From NCBI GenBank assembly GCA_035546855.1, contig DASZVY010000082.1, positions 7,615 through 71,614 of the forward strand: a stretch of DNA of 64,000 nt, given 5' to 3'. Below the pieces are notes generated by a model. The model saw only the letters and a program-made list of their open reading frames with translations, did no database searches and was not told where the DNA came from. This DNA comes from Nitrobacter sp035546855. GTDB lineage: Bacteria > Pseudomonadota > Alphaproteobacteria > Rhizobiales > Xanthobacteraceae. The position numbers and the translations under genes are program-made. Positions 26,087 to 34,892 of the stretch are shown piece after piece (the stretch's first letter is position 1; each line of letters opens with the position of its first letter).

Positions 26087-27898
26087 TCAGGCGTTCAGGA
26101 GCGAGGCAGCCGTGTCGAGCGAGACGGGCGCCTCGTCGAGCAGCAGCGATATCGCCGGTTCTTCCCAGGAATCGTGCTTGACGCTCAGTTTCGGCTGATC
26201 CGACAGGCGATGCTCCAGAACGAACCGTGCCATCAACAACCGTCGCGCGTCGCCGCCCGCCTCACCCAGGCGGGCGCCCTCGTTGAGCATGAGGACCGCC
26301 GTCGCGACATGGTAGAGAGCGCCCGCTGCAACGCGGGTGAAGCGCTCCTTATCGCGAGAGTCAGCGACCTCTTCAGCGAAATCAACAACCTGCGCCAGCA
26401 CGTTGTTGATGCGGGTGCGGAATTGGCCGGGCAGGCAACGCGCGTCCACCAGTCTTTCGCGGAGTTCGGCCGCGAGTTGACGGTGCGCCCGTTCCTTGCC
26501 GACCGCGCGCTGGATAACGTCCAGCGCGTTCACGCTACTGGTGCCGTCCCATATCACGCCGAGATGGGCATCGCGGACCAGCCGCGCATTGGGCCAATCC
26601 TCAATGTAGCCGTTTCCGCCGCGCGCCTCCATCGCGGCCGTCGCCACGGCGATGTTGTCGCGGGACGCGCGATATTTGCAGACCGGCGTAAGGATACGGA
26701 CAACCTTCGTCGCATGATCGTCCGATCGGGCGATCATGACAGAGGCCAGCATCAAGGCCGACAATGACTGCTCGGTCTTGATCATCATCTTTACGAGTTG
26801 GCGCCGCATCAGAGGATACTCGATGACGCGATGCCCAAATGCGTTGCGATGGCGGGCCACCTGCAGCGCCTCGTTGAGGCAACGTCGCATCATGCCGGAC
26901 GCGCGCGTGAGGTGGGACACGCGGCTGTAGTTCACCATCTCGAGCATCTGCTTCATGCCGCGATCGATCTGACCGAGATGATAGGCGACAGCCCCGTCGA
27001 AAATGATTTCGCCGCTTGGCATCGAACGGCTGCCGAGCTTGTCCTTCAGGCGTGCGATGCGATAGTTGTTGCGCGTGCCGTCCGGCAGATGCCGTGGCAG
27101 CAGAAACAGACCGAGACCGCGGCCGCCCGCCGGCGCGCCCTGCGGGCGCGCGAGCAGCACCGCCACGTCACCGTCCGCATTGGAGCAGAACCACTTCTCG
27201 CCATGGAGCCGCCAGTGATCGCCGTCGCGGACCGCCATCAATTCCGCCGCACCGGCGTCGGACCCGCCGATTTTCTCGGTCATGAACTGCGCGCCATATA
27301 GCAGCGCGTCCATATCCTGAGTCAGCATCCGGTCGAGGTAGCGTGCTTTCAGCTCGGGCGTTCCGTACCGGGCCAGAAGGTCCGCCGTGCAATCGGTCAA
27401 GTTGACGGGGCACAGGACGCCGAATTCAGCCTGAGAAAACAGATAAAAGAACGCCTGCTTGGCGATCGTCGGCATCACCTCGGGCCAGCCCAGCACGCCG
27501 GCACGCTGCGTCATGACGTGCATGCCGAACTGCCCGAAGGCCATCTTGCGGATTTCCGCGTAGGCCGGATGCACTTCGATCCACTCGTTGTCGCGGCCAT
27601 ATTTGTCACGGAAACGAAGCTCAGGCGGATGTTTGTCCGCCAGATCCGCGAGCTCGTTCAGCCGTCCTCCGGCAAGCTGGCCGAGCTCGTGCAGGTGGGG
27701 TGCAAGATGCGCCAGCAGCGGGGCGTCCATGTACAGCGTCAGGAGATCGCGCAGACTTCGATCGATGTCGTAGAAATTCAGCCCGGCGCAGTCGGGCGCG
27801 ATGTGCTGCGACCGCCGCGCAACAGCGGCGCGGCCGGCAAGCGCGGCGGGATCAAGGGGGGCGGGATCGGCGACCGGAGAGGGGGCTATGTAATTCAT
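26087..27898 (-). CDS. Acyl-CoA dehydrogenase family protein (AidB-like)
   Basis: The 603-residue flavoprotein has an extra N-terminal helical domain (about 1-150), FMTEKIGGSDAG in the mid-domain and ARGGNGYIEDWPNARLVRDA in the C-terminal domain. The size and order resemble AidB-type rather than short classical acyl-CoA dehydrogenases. The family's catalytic Glu position in IWEGT is here Asp (IWDGTSS, codon 26546-26548, residue 451), which may alter activity. The substrate is unknown. It is divergent from a LysR regulator 74 bp away, which probably controls it. Confidence 0.86.
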   Translation of the reverse strand: MNYIAPSPVADPAPLDPAALAGRAAVARRSQHIAPDCAGLNFYDIDRSLRDLLTLYMDAPLLAHLAPHLHELGQLAGGRLNELADLADKHPPELRFRDKYGRDNEWIEVHPAYAEIRKMAFGQFGMHVMTQRAGVLGWPEVMPTIAKQAFFYLFSQAEFGVLCPVNLTDCTADLLARYGTPELKARYLDRMLTQDMDALLYGAQFMTEKIGGSDAGAAELMAVRDGDHWRLHGEKWFCSNADGDVAVLLARPQGAPAGGRGLGLFLLPRHLPDGTRNNYRIARLKDKLGSRSMPSGEIIFDGAVAYHLGQIDRGMKQMLEMVNYSRVSHLTRASGMMRRCLNEALQVARHRNAFGHRVIEYPLMRRQLVKMMIKTEQSLSALMLASVMIARSDDHATKVVRILTPVCKYRASRDNIAVATAAMEARGGNGYIEDWPNARLVRDAHLGVIWDGTSSVNALDVIQRAVGKERAHRQLAAELRERLVDARCLPGQFRTRINNVLAQVVDFAEEVADSRDKERFTRVAAGALYHVATAVLMLNEGARLGEAGGDARRLLMARFVLEHRLSDQPKLSVKHDSWEEPAISLLLDEAPVSLDTAASLLNA

Positions 27899-27954
27899 GC
27901 CCACAGGATGCTTCGACTTTTTGGCATGCTCAAACGATTTGTCGGCCGCCCCGA

Positions 27955-27969
27955 TTGAGTTATTCTCAA
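27955..27969. promoter_or_regulatory. LysR-type binding box (T-N11-A) between the acyl-CoA dehydrogenase and LysR genes
   Basis: TTGAGTTATTCTCAA is a perfect 5+5 inverted repeat that fits T-N11-A. It ends three bases before the LysR ATG and sits in the only divergent space, as expected for autoregulation. Confidence 0.6.
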
Positions 27970-27972
27970 CGC

Positions 27973-28881
27973 ATGCCTGCCCGTCGCTTGCCCTCGCTTC
28001 GCGCCGTCTGTGCTTTTGAGGCGACCGCCCGTCACATGTCGATGACGTTGGCTGCGCGCGAACTTGCCGTCACGCCGGGCGCAGTCAGCCGTCTCGTTCG
28101 GGCGCTCGAGGAGGATCTCAAGGCGCCGCTATTCGTGCGGAAAGCCGGAGGCCTGGAACTGACGCTGGTGGGCCGCGCGATGGCGGAAGGCGCGCGCGAG
28201 GCTCTGGACCGGCTCCACGAGGCCACCACAGGCGCGCAGATGCGCAGGCACCGCCGTCTGTCGATCGGTGTCTACGGTCATTTCCTGTCGCGAGCCTTGT
28301 TGCCGCGATTGCGTGATCTGGCCCTGGGTCTGCCGTCCCTCGAGGTAGACGTGCACACGAGCACCAATCCGCTCGATCTGTTGCCGACCCGTTTCGATGC
28401 CGTCGTTGCAGTCTCCGGACCTGGTCCGCAGGCCGGTCTCGTGGTTCGGCCGCTGATGCCGATCACGACCGTGGTGGTGGCGGCGCCGGCACGGCTGCAG
28501 AGAGGCCCACTGGATTTTGCCCAGGTTCCGATGTTGCACACGCGTCCGCGCTCGGAAGATTGGCGTCGATGGCTGGATCATGCGGGACTCAAGGGGGTCG
28601 CTGTCCACGGCGGCAGCAGCTTTGAAAGCGCCAGCCAGACGCTGGAGGCTGCCGCGGCTGACCTCGGCGCTGCGATTGCGATCGAGGGACTATTGCAACC
28701 CGACCTTGCGAGCGGCCGGCTTGCCATTGCGCATCCCGTGCGGCGACCCACCACCCGGCATTTCACCCTGCAATACGAGGCTCGCTTGGCAACCGATCCC
28801 TCGCTGGCCGCGTTCGCAGATTGGCTGTGCGAGCAATTTGAAGGTCGGGCCGGCGCCGGGATTGAACCAGCCGCCTCTTGA
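27973..28881 (+). CDS. LysR family transcriptional regulator (GcvA-like)
   Basis: This 302-residue regulator has an N-terminal winged helix-turn-helix (about 6-65) reading LPSLRAVCAFEATARHMSM and TPGAVSRLVRALEEDL. A periplasmic-binding-like effector domain follows. The N-terminus resembles the GcvA subgroup. The open frame runs upstream, but the ATG at 27973 is where homology to LysR begins. It is divergently paired with the acyl-CoA dehydrogenase gene, and a T-N11-A palindrome lies between them. The effector is unknown. Confidence 0.92.
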   Translation: MPARRLPSLRAVCAFEATARHMSMTLAARELAVTPGAVSRLVRALEEDLKAPLFVRKAGGLELTLVGRAMAEGAREALDRLHEATTGAQMRRHRRLSIGVYGHFLSRALLPRLRDLALGLPSLEVDVHTSTNPLDLLPTRFDAVVAVSGPGPQAGLVVRPLMPITTVVVAAPARLQRGPLDFAQVPMLHTRPRSEDWRRWLDHAGLKGVAVHGGSSFESASQTLEAAAADLGAAIAIEGLLQPDLASGRLAIAHPVRRPTTRHFTLQYEARLATDPSLAAFADWLCEQFEGRAGAGIEPAAS

Positions 28882-28904
28882 CGCGCCAATCCCGCGGAAC
28901 CTCA

Positions 28905-28922
28905 ATGTCATCGAAACGTCAT
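28905..28922 (+). promoter_or_regulatory. Candidate Pho box upstream of ppk
   Basis: Two direct repeats, ATGTCAT and ACGTCAT, are separated by CGAA, an 11-bp period as in PhoB boxes (CTGTCAT-N4-CTGTCAT). They match the consensus at six and five of seven positions. The site lies 73 bp before the ppk ATG. Confidence 0.45.
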
Positions 28923-28995
28923 TGAGATAGCGGATGGTTCGCCGCGCTCTCCGCAATATCAGGCGCCTGCTGACGAAGGATAGACGGATTCACCG

Positions 28996-31197
28996 ATGGA
29001 TTCCGCGCAAGCCGTTGTAATCGAAGAAGAAAAATCCGGTACCGAAGCGGTTCCAGCGATCCGCGCCAGCCCTGAGCGGTTTATCAACCGCGAACTATCC
29101 TGGCTGCATTTCAATCGTCGCGTGCTGGAAGAATCCGTCAATCCCGGCCATCCGCTGCTTGAGCGCGTCCGCTTCCTGTCGATTTCCGCCAATAACCTTG
29201 ACGAGTTCTTCATGGTCCGCGTGGCCGGCATCAAGGCCCAGGTCCGCGAGGGCATCACCGAGCGCAGCCCGGACGGCATGACCCCGGCGGAACAGCTCGT
29301 CCTCATCAACGAAACGGTGTCGGCGCTCGCCATCGATCAGCAGGCGATCTGGCGCGACCTGCGCGGCGCGCTCGCCGATGTCGGCATCGTGCTGGTGGAT
29401 GGCAAGGACGTCGCCAAGGCTGAACGAGCGTGGATGGAGGATCATTTCCTTCACAACATCTTTCCGTTGCTGACGCCGCTGGCCATTGACCCGGCGCATC
29501 CGTTCCCCTTCATCCCAAGCCTCGGCTTCACCATGGCGCTTCAGCTTGCGCGCGTGTCGGACGGCAAGGCGATGAATGCGCTTATCCGCATGCCCGGCAA
29601 GATCGACCGCTTCATCCGTCTGCCCACCGCCGGCAAGGACGGCGCGGTGCGTCTCATTACGCTGGAGGGCGCGACCAGCCTGTTCATCGGCCGGCTATTC
29701 CCGGGCTACACGGTCAAGGGGCAGGGCGCTTTCCGCGTCATCCGCGACTCCGAACTGGAAATCGAGGAAGAAGCCGAAGATCTGGTGCGTCTGTTCGAAA
29801 CGGCGCTGAAGCGCCGCCGCCGCGGATCGGTGATCCGGCTTGAGATCGAAGCCGCCATGCCCGAGCAGTTGCGCGCCTTCGTGCAGAGAGCCCTCGCAAC
29901 CGCCGACGACGAGGTGCTGCTGGTGGACGGCGTGCTCGCGATGAACGAATTGTCGCAACTGACCCGTCTCGACCGGCCTGATCTCGAATTCGTGCCGTAT
30001 GTGCCGCGCCACCCCGAGCGTGTCCGCGATCACGGCGGCGACATCTTCGCGGCGATCCGGCAGAAGGACCTGATCGTTCACCACCCCTATGAATCGTTCG
30101 ACGTCGTCGTCCAGTTCCTGCAGCAGGCGGCGCGCGATCCTGATGTCGTCGCGATCAAGCAGACGCTGTATCGCACCTCGAACAATTCGCCGATCGTGCG
30201 GGCGCTCGCGGAAGCCGCCGAAGCCGGCAAATCCGTGACGGCGCTGGTCGAGCTCAAGGCCAGGTTCGACGAAGAAGCCAATATCCGGTGGGCGCGCGAT
30301 CTCGAGCGCGCGGGCGTTCAGGTCGTCTATGGCTTCATCGAACTCAAGACCCACGCAAAACTGTCGCTCGTGGTGCGGCGCGAGGGCGGCAGCCTCACCA
30401 CCTATGTCCATACCGGCACCGGCAACTATCACCCGGTGACGGCGCGCATCTACACCGACCTGTCGTATTTCACTTCCGACCCGATCATCGGCCGCGACGT
30501 CGCGCGCGTGTTCAATTTCATCACCGGCTATGCCGAGCCGATCGATATCGAGAAGATGGCGGTATCGCCGCTGACGTTGCGCAACCGGATTCTCGATCAC
30601 GTCCGCGGCGAGATCAATTTCGCCCGCGCCGGCAAGCCGGCCGCGATCTGGATGAAGATGAATGCCCTGGTCGATCCCGATATCATCGACGCGCTTTACG
30701 ATGCGTCGCAGGCCGGCGTGTCGGTTGAACTCGTGGTGCGCGGGATCTGCTGCCTGCGGCCCGGCGTTCCCGGATTGTCGGAGAACATCCGCGTCAAGTC
30801 GGTGATCGGCCGATTCCTGGAGCACGGCCGAATCTACTGCTTCGGCATGGGGCATCCGATGCCTGGCCCGAAGGCGGCTGTGTATATCTCGTCGGCCGAC
30901 ATGATGCCGCGCAACCTCGACCGTCGCGTCGAGGTGTTGTGTCCGCTGCAAAATCCCACGGTGCATCAGCAGGTTCTCGAACAGATCATGGTCGCGAACC
31001 TGAAGGACACCGAGCAGAGCTGGCAGTTATTGCCGGATGGATCGTCAACGCGTATGAAGGCCGCGACCGGCGAGGAGCCGTTCAATTTGCACAACTACTT
31101 CATGACAAATCCGAGTCTGTCTGGCCGTGGAAAGTCGCTCAAGGAATCTTCGCCGCGCCGGCTCACGCGTCGTTCGGAACGTCAGCAGCCGGCGTAA
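28996..31197 (+). CDS. ppk: Polyphosphate kinase 1
   Basis: PPK1 reversibly polymerises the terminal phosphate of ATP into polyphosphate at the membrane. The 733-residue protein shows RFINRELSWLHFNRRVLEE at the N-terminus. The two phospholipase-D-like catalytic regions are THAKLSLVVRREGG with YVHTGTGNYHP, and VIGRFLEHGRIYCFG, covering the phosphohistidine sites. The length is typical (about 690-740). ppx follows after seven bases, so they form a synthesis/degradation operon. A candidate Pho box lies upstream. Confidence 0.96.
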   Translation: MDSAQAVVIEEEKSGTEAVPAIRASPERFINRELSWLHFNRRVLEESVNPGHPLLERVRFLSISANNLDEFFMVRVAGIKAQVREGITERSPDGMTPAEQLVLINETVSALAIDQQAIWRDLRGALADVGIVLVDGKDVAKAERAWMEDHFLHNIFPLLTPLAIDPAHPFPFIPSLGFTMALQLARVSDGKAMNALIRMPGKIDRFIRLPTAGKDGAVRLITLEGATSLFIGRLFPGYTVKGQGAFRVIRDSELEIEEEAEDLVRLFETALKRRRRGSVIRLEIEAAMPEQLRAFVQRALATADDEVLLVDGVLAMNELSQLTRLDRPDLEFVPYVPRHPERVRDHGGDIFAAIRQKDLIVHHPYESFDVVVQFLQQAARDPDVVAIKQTLYRTSNNSPIVRALAEAAEAGKSVTALVELKARFDEEANIRWARDLERAGVQVVYGFIELKTHAKLSLVVRREGGSLTTYVHTGTGNYHPVTARIYTDLSYFTSDPIIGRDVARVFNFITGYAEPIDIEKMAVSPLTLRNRILDHVRGEINFARAGKPAAIWMKMNALVDPDIIDALYDASQAGVSVELVVRGICCLRPGVPGLSENIRVKSVIGRFLEHGRIYCFGMGHPMPGPKAAVYISSADMMPRNLDRRVEVLCPLQNPTVHQQVLEQIMVANLKDTEQSWQLLPDGSSTRMKAATGEEPFNLHNYFMTNPSLSGRGKSLKESSPRRLTRRSERQQPA

Positions 31198-31204
31198 GGG
31201 CGGC

Positions 31205-32716
31205 GTGCCAAAACATCCGCGCGCACGTCCGCGCGATCCCAGCGTCGCCGTCATCGATATCGGTTCGAACTCGGTGCGTCTCGTCGTGTATGAGGCGATG
31301 GAGCGCAGTCTCCTTTCGATCTTCAACGAGAAGACCCTGTGCGGTCTCGGCCGCGAGGTGCAATCGACCGGGTTGCTCGCGGCCGATGCCGTCACCAAGG
31401 CGCTGACCTCGCTGCGGCGTTTCCATGCGCTCTGCAAGGTGATGAAGGTCGGCCGTGTCTACGCGATCGCAACGGCGGCCTGCCGCGATGCCACGAATGG
31501 CTCGGAGTTCATCGCCAAGGCCGAACGCATTTGCCGCGTGCCCATCCAGATACTGTCCGGGCCACGCGAGGCGCAATTGTCGGCGTTGGGCGTCATCTCC
31601 GGCGTGCACAGGCCCGATGGCATCGTCGGCGATCTCGGCGGCGGCTCGCTGGAACTGATCGACGTGCACGGCAATCGCGTCCGCCGCGGCGTCACGCTGC
31701 CGCTCGGCAGTCTCGCGCTGCAGGATGCCTCGAAGAAATCGCTGAAGCGCGCCGATCGCATCGTGAAGGCCGAGCTCGCGAGGGCGGATGCGCTGAAAGC
31801 CGCGCACGGCCGCACCTTCTACGCGGTCGGCGGCACCTGGCGCGCCCTGGCGCGGATTCATATCATCCAGAGCGGCTACCCGCTTCGCGTCATGCACGGC
31901 TATTCGATCCCTGCGGCGGATGCGCTGGATTTCGCGCGACGGCTGCGGCGGCTCGCGGCGTCGAACACCCTGGCGGACATCGAAGCGGTCGCGGAAGCAC
32001 GGCAGCCGCTGTTGACCTATGCCGCGCTGGTGCTGGAAAACGTCATCCGCATCGCGAAGCCGAAAACCATCGTGTTTTCCACCTACGGCGTTCGCGAGGG
32101 GCTGCTCTATTCAATGTTGCCCAAGGCCGAGCAGGCCCGGGACGGCCTGGTTTCGGCGGCGCAGAAGCTCAATGTCCTGCTGTCGCGCTCGGCGCGGCAT
32201 GCCGAAGAACTGATCGACTGGACCGACCGGTTGATGCGGGTCGCCCGGCTTCCCGAGACGGCGGACGAGCGGCGGCTGCGTCACGTCGCCTGCCTGCTGT
32301 CCGACATCGGCTGGCGCGTCCATCCGGACTATCGTGGCGAGCAGACGCTCAACCTGATCACCCACGGCAATTTCGGCGACGTCAGTCATCAGGGCAGGGC
32401 CTTCGTCGCGCTGTCGGTGTTCTACCGCTATGCCGGTCTCAGCGAAGCCAACGAGCCGCCGCCGCTCGTGCGCGAACTCGTGACGGTGGCGCAGGACGAA
32501 CGCGCGCGGCTGCTTGGCGCTGCTTTCCGCGTCGCGCATCTGATCTCCGCCGCGCGTCCGGGTGTGCTGCCCGCGACGCACTTCACGCGCAGCGGGCGCA
32601 AGCTGAAGCTGGTGTTCGAGCATCGCATGGTCGATCTCGTTGCGGATCGCGTCGGCAGTCGCTTCAAGCAGTTGGCGCGTCTGATGGGGCGCTCCGGATC
32701 GATCGTGCGCCGCTGA
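31205..32716 (+). CDS. ppx: Exopolyphosphatase / guanosine pentaphosphatase family
   Basis: The GTG at 31205, preceded by AAGGGCGG, gives 503 residues; the open frame begins earlier inside ppk. Ppx/GppA ATPase-fold motifs are visible: AVIDIGSNSVRLVVYE near the start and GDLGGGSLELIDV near residue 145. The C-terminal HD-like half contains RHVACLLSDIGWRVHPDYRG. It removes terminal phosphate from polyphosphate and possibly pppGpp. It is directly coupled to ppk. Confidence 0.95.
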   Translation: MPKHPRARPRDPSVAVIDIGSNSVRLVVYEAMERSLLSIFNEKTLCGLGREVQSTGLLAADAVTKALTSLRRFHALCKVMKVGRVYAIATAACRDATNGSEFIAKAERICRVPIQILSGPREAQLSALGVISGVHRPDGIVGDLGGGSLELIDVHGNRVRRGVTLPLGSLALQDASKKSLKRADRIVKAELARADALKAAHGRTFYAVGGTWRALARIHIIQSGYPLRVMHGYSIPAADALDFARRLRRLAASNTLADIEAVAEARQPLLTYAALVLENVIRIAKPKTIVFSTYGVREGLLYSMLPKAEQARDGLVSAAQKLNVLLSRSARHAEELIDWTDRLMRVARLPETADERRLRHVACLLSDIGWRVHPDYRGEQTLNLITHGNFGDVSHQGRAFVALSVFYRYAGLSEANEPPPLVRELVTVAQDERARLLGAAFRVAHLISAARPGVLPATHFTRSGRKLKLVFEHRMVDLVADRVGSRFKQLARLMGRSGSIVRR

Positions 32717-32857
32717 CGGCCCGCCAGGACCGGATAATCTCGCCATTGTGAATTGCGCCTGCGGTTCCAAATCGCGGTGCGCGCGTTACTCCGCTGTCGG
32801 CACGTCGCAAGGCACGGCCTTGCCGATTCGACAGGGGGCTCCTTCGTGGAGCAAGCC

Positions 32858-33517
32858 ATGACTGATATCCCGTCCCACGGTCCGATGGCCGATCCTTCCG
32901 GCGGCCAGCCGACGCGGCGCGATTTTCTCTTTGTCGCGACGGCGGCGGCCGGTGTGGTCGGGGTCGCGGCCTCGATCGTGCCAATGATCTCGCAGTTCGA
33001 ACCCGACCAGGCCACGCTTGCGGCCGGCGGCCCTGTCGACCTCGATCTCAGCAAGGTTCAGCCGGGACAGCAGGTGATCGTCCGCTGGCGCGATCATCCG
33101 ATCTTCGTAATCAATCGTCCGGCCGCCGCGATCAAAAGCTTGCAGGATCCGAAACTGCTGGCACGGCTGTCCGACCCGCAGTCCGCGGAATTCCAGCAGC
33201 CGCCTTACGCCGAGAACTGGCACCGCTCCGCCAAGCCCGAATACGGCGTGTTCGTCGGCATCTGCACCCATCTCGGCTGCATCCCGCTCTATTATCCGGA
33301 TCCCAGCGCGACCGAGCCGGCCGCGGATTGGCCCGGCGGCTATTTCTGTCCATGCCACGGCTCCAAATACGACCTTGCCGGGCGGGTCTTCAGCGGCGTG
33401 CCGGCGCCGTACAATCTGCCGGTTCCGCCGTACCACTTCGTGAACGACAAACTGATCCGGATCGGCGAAAACCCGCCGGACGCGCATTTCGATTTTGCCA
33501 GCATCCGCCAGATTTAG
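32858..33517 (+). CDS. Rieske iron-sulfur protein (ubiquinol-cytochrome c reductase type), lone copy
   Basis: The 219-residue protein has a twin-arginine signal/anchor (TRRDFLFVATAAAG, residues 19-32) and a Rieske domain. The [2Fe-2S] ligands are CTHLGC (Cys136, His138) and CPCHGS (Cys164, His167), with Cys141 and Cys166 for the disulfide. These match bc1-complex Rieske subunits (PetA). The bc1 partners petB and petC are not adjacent: rnd on the opposite strand follows. GGAG precedes the ATG at 32858. It is somewhat longer than standard PetA (about 180-190). Confidence 0.88.
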   Translation: MTDIPSHGPMADPSGGQPTRRDFLFVATAAAGVVGVAASIVPMISQFEPDQATLAAGGPVDLDLSKVQPGQQVIVRWRDHPIFVINRPAAAIKSLQDPKLLARLSDPQSAEFQQPPYAENWHRSAKPEYGVFVGICTHLGCIPLYYPDPSATEPAADWPGGYFCPCHGSKYDLAGRVFSGVPAPYNLPVPPYHFVNDKLIRIGENPPDAHFDFASIRQI

Positions 33518-33535
33518 AAGAGCGCGGCGGTCGCC

Positions 33536-34684
33536 TCAGCTCCGTTCGACGCGGACCACGCGGCCCTTCTCGATCGCCAGCGCGAGCCGGCCGTGCTTGA
33601 GCGCCAGCGCGGCCTCGCCGAACAACTCGCGGCGCCAGCCGTGCAGCGCGCCGACATCGGCCTTGTCGTCCGCCGCGATCCGCTCCAGGTCGTCGACCGT
33701 CGCGATCACCTTGCTGGCGACCGCATAGCGCTCCGAAGTCATGCGCAGCAGCACCTTGAGCAGTTCAACGGTGGCCGCGCCGTTGGAATTGTTGCGCGGC
33801 TTCTCGATCTTGGGCAGCGTGTGCGGGTCGCGCGCAAGGCCGCGCTGGACTGCCGCGATGATATCCGCCCCCCATCGCGATTTCTCAAAGCCTTTGGGCA
33901 GCGAGCGCAGCGCCGCCAGCCGTTCGAGACTGGTGGGGGCGTGGGTCGCGATGTCGCCGACGGCGTCGTCCTTGAGCACGCGGGAGCGCGGCACGTCGCG
34001 GCTCTGGGCTTCCTGTTCGCGCCACGCGGCGATTTCCATCAGCACCGCAAGTTCCTTCGGCTTGCGCACGCGGGTCTTCAGCCGCTCCCAGGCCCGCTCC
34101 GGATGGAAGTCGTAGGTTTTGGGCGAGGTCAGGATCTCCATCTCCTCGGTGACCCAATCGCTGCGGCCGCGTTTCTTGAGGTCGGCATCCAGCGCCGCGA
34201 ACACATCGCGGAGATGGGTGACATCGGCGACCGCGTATTCGAGTTGGTGCTGGGTCAGTGGCCGCTGCGACCAGTCGGTGAAGCGGTGGGTCTTGTCCGG
34301 CCGATGCCCGGTGATCCGCTCCACGAGGGCGTCGTAGGCGATACTGTCGCCATAGCCGAGCACCATGGCGGCCACCTGGGTATCGAAGATCGGGTGCGGG
34401 ATGATGCCCCCCTGATGCCAGATGATCTCGATGTCCTGCCGGGCGGCATGGAAGACCTTCAGGACCGCTTCATTGGCCATCAGCGCGAAGAACGGCTTGA
34501 GGTCGATTCCCGCGGCGAGCGCGTCCACCACGATGGCCTCGTCCGCGCTGGCCAATTGAACGACGCAGAGCAGGGGGTAGTAGGTCGTTTCGCGCAGAAA
34601 TTCGGTATCGACGGTGATGACACGGTACTGGGCGAGGCGAGCGCAGGCGGCGGTCAGGTCGGCGGTCGTCGTAATCAGGTCCAT
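33536..34684 (-). CDS. rnd: Ribonuclease D
   Basis: This is a 3'-5' exoribonuclease in tRNA maturation. The 382-residue protein has the DEDD exonuclease motifs: VDTEFLRETTY (Exo I), FHAARQDIEII (Exo II, with the Asp) and QLEYAVADVTHL (Exo III, with the Tyr-x3-Asp). An HRDC domain follows near 210-290. The ATG at 34684 has GGAG five bases upstream. It is divergent from aspS, as in many rhizobia. Confidence 0.95.
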   Translation of the reverse strand: MDLITTTADLTAACARLAQYRVITVDTEFLRETTYYPLLCVVQLASADEAIVVDALAAGIDLKPFFALMANEAVLKVFHAARQDIEIIWHQGGIIPHPIFDTQVAAMVLGYGDSIAYDALVERITGHRPDKTHRFTDWSQRPLTQHQLEYAVADVTHLRDVFAALDADLKKRGRSDWVTEEMEILTSPKTYDFHPERAWERLKTRVRKPKELAVLMEIAAWREQEAQSRDVPRSRVLKDDAVGDIATHAPTSLERLAALRSLPKGFEKSRWGADIIAAVQRGLARDPHTLPKIEKPRNNSNGAATVELLKVLLRMTSERYAVASKVIATVDDLERIAADDKADVGALHGWRRELFGEAALALKHGRLALAIEKGRVVRVERS

Positions 34685-34831
34685 CACCGCTCCATAGACC
34701 TTCTTTTTGCGCTTGTCGCCCCGCTTTCGACGGGCAGCCCCCTTGTTTTTCCCGCGCTTTTCCGTCCCGGGAACGCAACCGGCTCCGGCTTCGGTTGCCG
34801 TTGCGGCCTGGCTCGGGTAAACCCTGACGCT

Positions 34832-34850
34832 CTCCGCTCAGCGGAGTTTT
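34832..34850 (+). terminator. Short hairpin with T-run in the aspS leader
   Basis: CTCCGC / GCGGAG (6-bp stem, 3-nt loop) followed by TTTT lies 43 bp before the aspS ATG. It is short for an intrinsic terminator but could act as a leader attenuator. No leader peptide or T-box was recognised. Confidence 0.35.
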
Positions 34851-34892
34851 CATCTCTGATTCCGCACTCCGACGCCCGTTTTCAGGATTTCC

